Below, in pieces: positions 55,923-64,000 of a DNA stretch of 64,000 nucleotides. Under the pieces are notes generated by a model. That model had not been told where the DNA came from. It saw only the letters and a list, made by a program, of their open reading frames with translations, and searched no databases. The translations under genes were made by a program, and so were the position numbers. The stretch comes from Histoplasma ohiense (lineage: Eukaryota; Ascomycota; Eurotiomycetes; Onygenales; Ajellomycetaceae), in the NCBI GenBank assembly GCA_017607445.1, contig JAEVHH010000007.1, forward strand, positions 1,240,001-1,304,000, in the 5' to 3' direction. How positions within the stretch are numbered: the stretch's first letter is position 1; each line of letters starts with the position of its first letter.

Positions 55923-57387
55923 AGAGCCCAAGACGCAAGAAAGGTGTAACCGTCACCAAGTCCGGAAGCTTCCCAGTCCAACTGAGACCCCACACAGAAC
56001 TAGTACCAGGTCGTGTCTCTTCCTGACTTGGTCTGGACGGGAGACAAAGAGGAAGCTGTATTCGAAGACAGGAAGACGGCAGGAAGGTCCGTACCAGGTA
56101 AATCGAGGTGCAGAGGAGGGGAGGGGGAAGAAGAGGGCGGGGAGCGGGCGAGGCTTTCGATCGACGGAGAGTCTCCGCAGGCAGGCCGACGGTTTATGGT
56201 CCAAGCACGGAGGCCCGAGGGAGATAGAGCGGGACACAAACTACGGGGAAGAGAAGCCAAGTGGAACTGGGCTTGGGGTTGTTTATGCTGTCGTTGAGAT
56301 GCGAGGCGGGGGCTGGGTGTGTGTATGTACATGTACAGTACACAGACAGTGGTGTTGGTGTGCCGTGATAAGATAAGATTTCTTTTGGGACCGTGAAGGG
56401 GGCAAAACAAAAAGGGGCCGAAAGGGAGCGGAACGAGGGCTGACGGGCGGGCCGACGGACAAGCAGTCAGAGTGCAGAGTAACGGCGTTGTGCAAAGGTT
56501 GGCGGATGGGGAGTGAGGCCTGGGAGGATTCCAAGACGGGGATAGGATGAGGAATGACGCTGATGCATCGGGCAGGGGAGCCGAGTGCACGTGACACGGC
56601 TGATTGCCCAACGGCCCGAGCTGTGGTTTGGCGGGTGAACTCCATAATATACATGTACATACGCAGTACAAGGCTACAGGCTACAGGCTACAGCCGTCAA
56701 TAAATGGATTCGAAAAGTAAATGCCTTCAATTCATTCCAATCATATCAGCCAATTAGCTACATCATTTGCAGAAGAGGCGGAGAGCGAAAAAGAAAATAA
56801 AAAAAAAAAAAGTCATCTAGGTAGGATATAGTAAATTTACACAACAAGGGAAAAACCCAGAAACAGAAAAAGCAGTAACAGCAAGAACAGCAGCAACAAA
56901 AACACCAGGGGGCGGGGACGATCAGAGAAATAAGACAACAAACAGAACATTAGATTCGGAATTCAGAGGCTCTCACGCATATAGAAACACACAAAAGAGA
57001 GGCCAGGCAGGAGGAAATAGGACACATCTTGCCATTATTATAGGAAAGGAATCGAAAAAAGCGAAAAGAACAACAAGCAATGGGAAAAGAAAAACAAAAT
57101 CGGGACATATTCATAGAAATGCAAAAGAAAAACTTTCCAACAGTTGGCCAAGCGGCAGCTGCCAGTTTCTTGTCATTTCCTTTCTTCTCCTTTCAATTTT
57201 CGACTTTCGACTTTCGATCTTCGATCTTCATGCTCTCTTCTCCCCCATCCTTGTCTTATATTATTCCGGGTTTCGTGCCGTCGCCCGCAACAAAAAGGTC
57301 ACCCGAAAGAGAAAAGGAAAAAGGGAAGCAAAAGATTTTTGCATCACCAAACAAAATATATAGAAAATCCAGAGCCAAATGGACTGA
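55628..57387. other. Intergenic, Ubc12 promoter side and chitin synthase 3' side
   Basis: About 1.8 kb. A 30-base A run at 55891-55920, a GC-rich block (56080-56640) and the palindrome TGTACAGTACA at 56332-56342. A long minus-strand open frame at 56000-56671 is Ser/Pro-rich and GC-driven, without domain or splice support, and was not called. Confidence 0.5.
55891..55920. repeat. Poly-A tract (30 nt)
   Basis: Run of 30 A about 260 bp upstream of the Ubc12 start codon. On the Ubc12 coding strand it is a poly-T promoter element; such tracts disfavour nucleosomes. Confidence 0.95.
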
Positions 57388-60300
57388 CTATCTTCTCGCG
57401 AAGCAGCACATAATTCCAGTCCGGCCAAGGAACCAGCATGCGCCGGTGAAGCGGATGAGGGAGAGCGCTGCGGTCGCCCAAAGGAGAGCCTGGAAGAAAT
57501 GCGTGGTTCGGCTGGTTGCTCGGGACTGGATTGTGGGAGGAACACGTTAGCAAAGTGTTTTTATTTTTTTATTTTTTTTTTTCCCCAAAAGGCGAAAGAA
57601 AAAAAAAAAAAGAGGAAGGGGGAAAAAAGGAAAGTAAGGCCTACCGTGAATCCAAACTTGTTCACATCCTCGCTGGTAATGGCCACGGCAAGAATGCCAT
57701 TCGAAAACAGCCATAGCGTCACCAACCGCGTGCGGAAACTCTTATACGAATCATCTAGCGACTTCCCCTCCTTCACCTTTGGCTCCACGTACGGCGTCAG
57801 CGCACGCTTCACAGTGCTTTCAAACTGGCTGTCGATATCCGCCTGCGGCTTGTCGATCTCCTCGATCACAGCAGCTTTGCCGTCGTCTTCCTTTTGCGTT
57901 TGGGCAGAGGGCAGAGCGTCGGCTTTGTCCGCACCCTTTGTGCCCCACGACACATCGTGCCAGTTGCTGAAGGCGTAGACCATCAGGATGTTGATGTACG
58001 AGGACATGATCAGGAGGTAGGCCGGGAAGGAGGTGAACATGTGCCAGGGGTCAAGGTACATGAAAGAGGCGACGAAATAGAGGCCGAAGGTAGCGGCGAG
58101 GGCGATGATGATGATTCCCGGTCCTTCGGAACTGAAGAAGGACTTGAGGAATTCGCCGATACCTTTGTCTGTTGTGAAGGCGAGTGTGCCACCGCTGAAG
58201 GCGCGGACGACGAGGTACATGGATAAGACAATGATGTACAATTGGATAATGCCGAATACGACGAAGGAGGTGATGTACGAGTGTTTAGATCTGAGGGGCG
58301 CTATCAGTATCATCTAACGCATATATCGGAGCTCAGCGCCGGGAATCTCGCCGGGGAGAAGGGCAATGAAAATAACAATGCCACGAATTGGATATTTCTG
58401 AAGCTCCCCTTAGTTGACTAGGAGATTATGCAAACTCACCCTTTAGGCCGGTTACCCAAAGCCAAAATAAACTGCAAGAGCAGGAAGGCCAGATACAAGT
58501 ACTTCAGAACAGTGTTGACAATCGGAGTGGCGGTATTGCCGAATGGGAATGCCCTCTGCGTGCTGCCAGATTCTGGAGCGGGAGGGTTTCCGACGAGGTC
58601 CATGATGACGGAAGTTGTGAGCCAGTATGAAGCTAGAACATGTTAGTGTTGGGAGACAATAGACGCAAGAAGAAAGTGGAAGTTGAAAGAGGGATGTCAT
58701 TGTTCGGAGGAACAAAGACTTATATTGTTGAACAACACATACCAAGCGCAAACCAAGTCATGATAACGGTGCACGTATTGTAGATCATCTGAATATGGAA
58801 AAAGAACATGCGCAGAAGGTTATGGCCGCTCTTATACATTCGGCCAAAATGCATCAATGAGTAGATACTAGCTGCGAACGAGCCGTTGAGCCACCGACGA
58901 CGCTGGCCGATGAATTCGGGGGCTCCCTCGGGCACGTCAGTCTCGCCCTTGGACGACTTGACGTAGGACAGATGCCATTTGGACCCGGCCTTGGCCACGA
59001 GTTCGAAACACAGAATCCGATCCTCGGCCAAGAACATGTTCTTCTTGAAAATGTTCATGCCCTCGATACCCTTGGGACCGAGTTGTTTGGAGAGTGTATG
59101 GTCACCGTGGAAGTACTGTTCGAGAGGTCTGCCCATGATTGCACGGAAGCGGTAGGCAGAGAAGGCACCGGGCAACACGCTGACGTAGCCGAAGGAGGAT
59201 TCCAGAGGTTTATCCAGGATGTTACTGATTTTGTATTCGAAGTTTTGCGCTGCAACAAGAGGGTTGATGAGGTTTTTCCAGCCTTTGCCCAACATAGCGT
59301 GGATTTCGCCGCACGAGCCGCCCAGATCTTTGTCGTTATAGAAGGCTTCCCACAGTGCCAGGAGGGATTTATGACCCGGCTTCGTACCCGCGTCGAGCAA
59401 GATGCAGATTTCCGGGTTGAGGATTCGGCCAAAGGCATTGAACAGCCATCTGTGAGAGTTGATTTTCTTACTGTTCTTTTGTTTCAAGCAGAACATCATC
59501 TGCACAGGGGGAAGCGTCGATGGGCCATCATCGTGCGGTCGGATCAGTTGCTGATTTGCGGTGACTGAGAGTTGGGTGGTGTATTCAAACTAGACGGGAA
59601 GTTAGTACAGTGTAGCAGTAGTAGAAGGTGCAAAAAATTGGGCTACGGGTATCATATATGTACTGACAATGTGGGCGATGGTTTCCTTTCCATCGACATC
59701 TTTTTTCATCACGCCATCCTGGTAGATTCCAATTGTGGCCAGCACGTCGAGGGTGTCTTTGTCGCAAGGGTCGATTCCATCGAAGACCAGACAGACAACG
59801 ATTTTCTGCCAAGCAGGTCCACCTTTGTTCCAGAACTCGGACTTCTTGAGGTTCACAATGTCACGGATATTTTGCATTACGCCGTGCAGGGTGCGCGAAG
59901 TAAGCATTTTGTCTTCATTGTAATAGGTAATAGCAATCAGCAGTTCGGTATGACGGTTATACATCGCCGGGCGCAGATTGTACCCATTGTGCAGAGTGAA
60001 CTCGTTGGGATCACAGGTAGCGGCGGTGTCTAAGATGGCAGCAGCAAATCAGCAAGGAGACGACCATAAACCAAAGCAGAGGGGAGTAAAAAGAAAAAGA
60101 AATCAAGGACAAAAACCTACATCGCATATGAGTGAATTCCTCACTACCACCTTCGAGATCATTGCGGTATTTAGCCTGCACGGCATTCTGAATAGCACTG
60201 GGAACGGGATAATCGACACTGAGAACAGAGCCTTGGACAAGTTTGACTTTCCTGGTGGCATAACGGCGCAGATTGCCGGGCGCCTGTCGCTGACGCCAGG

Positions 60301-60933
60301 CCTCCGTGGAGGAGGTCTCACTGCGGGTATAGGGGGACGGAACCCGACCGGGAACACCAAAGCCAGCGGCGGGATTTTCCATTTGGCCGCCGTAGTGGTC
60401 TTGAGCTTGGGGATGGTCGGTTACGTAGGATTCTGTCAGGCTGTATCTGGAGGGGGATCGGACAGGAGAGCCACCGCGGTGGTGGTGTTGGGGGTCATCA
60501 AAGGGGCCGCTGAATGGGCCTTGGTTTTGGTGGAGGAGCGATTGGGAGGCATCGTGTTCGGCGGGAAGATTATATTGCTGGAGCGATTTAAGGGGCAAGT
60601 TAGCAAGGGGTGGTTCCTGTGTTGAGAGGATATCATCCTGAAACCACTGGTACCGTGGCCCGCGACCAGGGGGAACCAGTGCTTGAATACGTAGCCAAAA
60701 GCATATATATATCGATGTGTATATATATACAGACAGATACACACACACAAAACAGACACACACACAGACACACACGCTCTCTTATATATGTATATAAATG
60801 TATACCTATATCTATATCTATATCATATGCATATACATAGGAAAGAGTGTTTTCTCACGCTGCCAGATGGGAGGTCATGGAGTCGATGGCCATCGCCGTA
60901 CCCCCCTGGAGAGTTCGAGCCTGGATAGGCCAT
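57388..60933 (-). CDS. Chitin synthase, class I/II
   Basis: Seven exons (60859-60933, 60121-60637, 59668-60029, 58743-59589, 58440-58632, 57645-58290, 57388-57525) encode 925 residues; every junction keeps frame. The N-terminal 160 residues are polar and Pro-rich (MAYPGSNSPGGYGDG), then KLVQGSVLSVDYPVP. Catalytic core: ITYYNED, FDGIDPCDKDTLDVLA, LLDAGTKPG (about 382-390), AEDRILCFEL (about 506) and QRRRWLNGS (547-555, the QxxRW chain-polymerising motif). At least six membrane helices follow from about 570, and the protein ends GIMCCFARR. The enzyme polymerises GlcNAc from UDP-GlcNAc at the plasma membrane and septum. The division-1 layout (no myosin motor, no DEK domain) fits class I or II; I cannot separate these without alignment. 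Intron 3 uses an unusual GTCAGT donor. Intron 1 (221 bp) contains AT/CA microsatellites and has an alternative in-frame acceptor nine codons or fewer downstream. Confidence 0.93.
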
Positions 60934-61252
60934 GATGAGGGAGCTGTGGCCGCCGTCAAAACGAGAGGCTGGGTTGATGAAGCGGATAGAAGGATAGAGG
61001 GGAGAATAGATGGATGGATCGAGGTCGAGAGGAGGAAGAGAGGCAGAGAAAAGAGAAGAGAGAAGAGAGACGAGCGAGAACAGAGCAGCGGAAGAAGAAG
61101 ATGATTGTTTTTTTAGGGGCAGCGAAGCCACAGGGAGCTAAGGGGGCAGCGGGACACAAAGCAGGGCAACGGATAAAAACAAACCACAGACGAGCGCTTG
61201 ATATTCCCAGGCTTGCTGGACAAGACCAACAGGCGAGAATAATAAGCAGCGA

Positions 61253-61284
61253 AATAGAAATAGAAATAGAAATAGAAATAGAAA
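61253..61284. repeat. AGAAAT hexanucleotide repeat
   Basis: Five tandem units of AGAAAT/GAAATA in the chitin synthase upstream region. Confidence 0.9.
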
Positions 61285-61373
61285 AGAAAAAAATAGGAAA
61301 AAAGAAAGTAAGCTACAGGCCCGAAAAGGCGATGATGATATTTCTCTTGGGGGCAAACGGGTGGATGAACGTG

Positions 61374-61412
61374 ATATGGTACGGTATGGTACGGTATGGT
61401 ATGGTATGGTAT
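61374..61412. repeat. TATGG/TACGG pentanucleotide repeat
   Basis: About eight tandem five-base units, first alternating TATGG and TACGG and then pure TATGG. Confidence 0.9.
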
Positions 61413-61935
61413 GGCCGGACTGTACAGAGCACAGGAGCCGTACCCAGCTTCTGGCTGGGTACTAGCGTGAAATTTACCGTAACTTTCTTTGTTCAGCCGC
61501 GTTTGGTAAGGGTGGGATACACATTACCATACAAGTAGGTAGATATATATTTTGCCGAGAAAGGAGAATGACATGGACATCCGATTAATCGCCACCATTC
61601 AACATGCGCACATATCTGGGATATGGATATATACTCGCCGTTTGGATTTCCAACCAGGTGAGCCAGGTAAGCCAGGTACGTTGCTTCCATCGAGCATAGA
61701 CCGACAGTTCACAACTCTACTCAATGGTACTCTCCGCCCAGGCCCAGCCCAGCTCAGGGTGGATAAATAATGCTCCCCCCACTCGCTCAATCAGCCTTTC
61801 CTCTGCCTCCTCTAGCCGGAAGGAAAGGGAGACATGGCGGCGATTCTGCCATCTACTCAGTTTAATTTCACCTTCTTCTCTTGTCTCGCCGCTTTGAACG
61901 TTGCCGCGAGGGCTTTGTCCACAGTTGGACTGCAT

Positions 61936-61965
<30 letters not shown>
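61936..61965. repeat. CAGA tetranucleotide microsatellite
   Basis: About seven tandem CAGA units, immediately 5' of the palindrome at 61975. Confidence 0.95.
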
Positions 61966-61966
<1 letters not shown>

Positions 61967-62959
61967 TACGTATATGTACAGTACATACTTACTTGTCCCA
62001 TACTTAGAGGCAGCGAATCATTCATACTGCGCGCGGCACCGTCACATCACGACACATATGTATATGTATATGTATATGCATATGGATGGATGGGTGTATC
62101 TGAAGGAAGGAAAACGGGCGTGGAGGACATCATAATGTGATGACCTCTGCAGCGACTTGCTGTATTCATGCATGCATCCTGCGAGGCTGTTCGTCTGTTA
62201 GTCGCCTCCACCAATTGCAGCGACAAGATCACTTCTCAGCAGTCAAGTCAAGATGCTCGCTTGCGATACCTATTGTCTGTGATATTATCACATGAGTTTG
62301 AGAGCAGTCCAAAAAAAAAAAAAAAAAAATTTATCATTCCCGATAATGTCCCCACATATCTGAAACCCGCCAGAGATCAAAGTTGTACCAGAATTTCGTT
62401 GCCCCAAAAAAAGTCTATTCTTAGCCGAAAGACGGGAAGTCAAGAGATCCTGGTCCAATTTGTCTGGTTGCGATCCTCGAAACTTTTGTTCAACACGGTT
62501 TTACTTTTACTATGTAACTAACCTTCCCGTTATTCAGGGCCAAAATGGGGAGGCAAAACCAAGCCCGATTTTTGGAATTTTGGACTTTTGGTTTTTGTGA
62601 ATGGCTGGGAATAAACAAATAAAGCTCAATGAAGATGAATTAATTGTCTTGCCATCCACCAACATTTATGCGTGTCGATTGTTCAGGTGAGACCCGTGAG
62701 CAATGCCTTGCACGATTTGTCAATCACTGTTCAGGGGTGCTTTTTGGGAACCGTGCATGGGTTGGTTGCATGTGCTCCATACTCCGCTGTGGGTGAATTG
62801 AATGTTGCAATTTGGAGCGATGGACATGGTTACAGGATCAGATAGTTAGATATTGACCATCTCTCTCGACCGATGATGGGGATCATGTCCTGTCAAAGAA
62901 AAGAAGAGGAAGCGACTTGGCTAGGTAGACCTCAAAAGCATCTCTGCATGGACATCTCT

Positions 62960-62966
<7 letters not shown>

Positions 62967-62994
<28 letters not shown>
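62967..62994. repeat. CT dinucleotide microsatellite
   Basis: About 14 CT units, flanked by further CT-rich sequence. Confidence 0.95.
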
Positions 62995-62999
<5 letters not shown>

Positions 63000-63426
63000 G
63001 TCACTAGGACACCAACAGCCAACACCTAACAACCAACAACCAACAACATCCATCCACCATGACCATCCCCCACTGCATCTAAATATAGTTGGTGTGTGTG
63101 TGGCTCCCCCTGACTCCGACTGCATGAACCACCCAGGCTCCGGCTCCTAGCTAGCGAGAGCGGGGCCGTCTGCGGGCATCCTGGGTATACCTGGGTATAC
63201 CCAACATAAGGCCTTGCGAGACGACTCGGGCTGAGAAACGGAATTACAATACGGTACTGTAACGACTGTACTGCTCCATGCAGAAAATTCCTCTCTCAAA
63301 ATAACACGGCTGGGATGATATTTCAAGCGCAGATCTACTCCGTAAACATGATTTGACGCTCTCTGGCCGACAGCTGACTAACTAACTAGCTCCTAACCAG
63401 CTAAATGGCTTACGATTTCTGATAAA

Positions 63427-63912
63427 CTACCGCTTAACGCCTGTCTCAGCTGGCTGTGTCGCGGGTACTGGGATGGATGTGGCTGGTGGCTGTGATGGCT
63501 CTGTGGAGGCGCATGTACTGTAGGCGTCGGCACCGGAGAAATCTTTGCTGATTTTTAACTGCTTGATGACAGCGCTGACTGATATGACGGATGGTTGAAG
63601 GAAAGATGCAGCACTCTCATTATCAGGCTCAAGCGTCCTGAGGTAGGCGGAAGCGGAGCTTGTCCCTGATCGAATGATGTAGAAAGAAACCCTCAATATT
63701 TTTAGCATATCGTACACATTTTCTTCCGCCATTGCAGCCGGTTTCGGCCTTCGACAAGCGGTGGCTGTCCGATGCCTTTTTTTTTTTTTGGGACACTCGT
63801 CTGCGGACCACCACAATTGGATGATGCTACGGTAACTTTGTGGATACTCTTTTTTTCCCAGTTCAGCCCTCAGGCAGAAGAGGAGTGGCAGAGGAGCGGG
63901 AAGCGAGGCCAT
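63427..63912 (-). CDS. Possible hypothetical protein at right edge
   Basis: 161 codons from an ATG at 63912. The start (MASLPAPLPLLFCLRAELG) could pass for a short signal peptide. A lysine run is encoded by a 13-base A tract, then a basic stretch, then AEENVYDMLKILRVSF, FLQPSVISVSAVIKQLKISKDF and a Pro/Thr-rich end. The second half has a helical, protein-like look. No family is recognised. The homopolymer inside the frame is a place where a sequencing or real frameshift could hide, and only 88 bases remain upstream in the window. Confidence 0.3.
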   Translation of the reverse strand: MASLPAPLPLLFCLRAELGKKEYPQSYRSIIQLWWSADECPKKKKRHRTATACRRPKPAAMAEENVYDMLKILRVSFYIIRSGTSSASAYLRTLEPDNESAASFLQPSVISVSAVIKQLKISKDFSGADAYSTCASTEPSQPPATSIPVPATQPAETGVKR

Positions 63913-64000
63913 GACCTACGGCGTACCTGATCACAGCGAACACTGGCATCACAAGGCGCTGTAGGGCTGAAGGAGGAAGTGGATGATAGGACTGGACAAG

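Larger units (their letters stand above)
60934..63426. promoter_or_regulatory. Long chitin synthase upstream region, microsatellite-rich
   Basis: About 2.5 kb upstream of the chitin synthase start. Purine-rich leader (60980-61110), AGAAAT units (61253-61284), TATGG/TACGG units (61374-61412), CAGA tetranucleotides (61936-61965), the palindrome TGTACAGTACA (61975-61985), A18 (62311-62328) and a CT run (62967-62994). No gene seen. It probably combines leader, promoter and enhancer-like DNA, but no known factor site is claimed. Confidence 0.45.

Noticed and set aside
56000..56671. 223-codon minus-strand Ser/Pro-rich open frame
   Set aside because: GC-rich promoter composition, no domain, no splice support.
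60011..60775. 254-codon minus-strand frame as a separate gene
   Set aside because: It is exon 2 of chitin synthase read into both flanking introns; splice sites define 60121-60637.

Overview
This window is from a filamentous ascomycete. The evidence is spliceosomal introns of about 50-220 bp with GTANGT donors, CTAAC/CTGAC branch points and YAG acceptors, together with a fungal gene set: chitin synthase, SNF1, Prp24/SART3, Ubc12, Ups1, a MARVEL protein and mitoribosomal uL22. Long CT-rich spacers, an AT-rich left edge carrying a retroelement LTR, and the overall style of the proteins suggest an onygenalean dimorphic fungus (Ajellomycetaceae, Blastomyces/Emmonsia-like). That placement is inference, not proof. 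No bacterial operon, CRISPR array or virus was seen.

Layout. 1-807 is AT-rich and holds a two-exon gene for a small secreted six-cysteine protein. 808-1151 is a solo LTR flanked by a perfect 5-bp target duplication. 1467-2846 is a membrane-anchored APH-type kinase. 4862-8161 (minus) is an SDE3/MOV10/SAD-3-like helicase. 11418-12650 is a fungal protein of unknown function, followed by tRNA-Thr(AGT). 15275-16517 (minus) is mitochondrial uL22, and 17691-22143 (minus) is Prp24/SART3. A 6.4-kb gene-poor stretch follows. 28553-29499 (plus) is a four-helix membrane protein. 30495-32047 (minus) is a histidine-phosphatase protein, divergent from an HNH-nuclease protein (32567-33787, plus).

From 34356 to 60933 every convincing gene is on the minus strand: a transcription-factor-like protein, a secreted poly-Asp protein, a MARVEL protein, SNF1, a PRELI/Ups1 protein, Ubc12 and a class I/II chitin synthase. 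They look like independent housekeeping genes. Shared themes are carbon/energy signalling (SNF1), mitochondrial function (uL22m, Ups1), wall and plasma membrane (chitin synthase, MARVEL, four-helix protein), RNA processing or silencing (Prp24, helicase) and neddylation (Ubc12).

Exon boundaries were derived by hand from splice consensus and phase, and coding lengths were checked to be divisible by three. The most noteworthy observations are: the LTR next to a secreted cysteine-rich gene at an AT-rich boundary; a palindrome TGTACWGTACA found seven times, only in non-coding DNA; an SNF1 intron that is in frame and stop-free, so its retention would insert 43 residues into the kinase N-lobe; a hidden 5' exon that gives the histidine phosphatase a membrane anchor; and a secreted protein with long aspartate runs and an unresolved 3' end.
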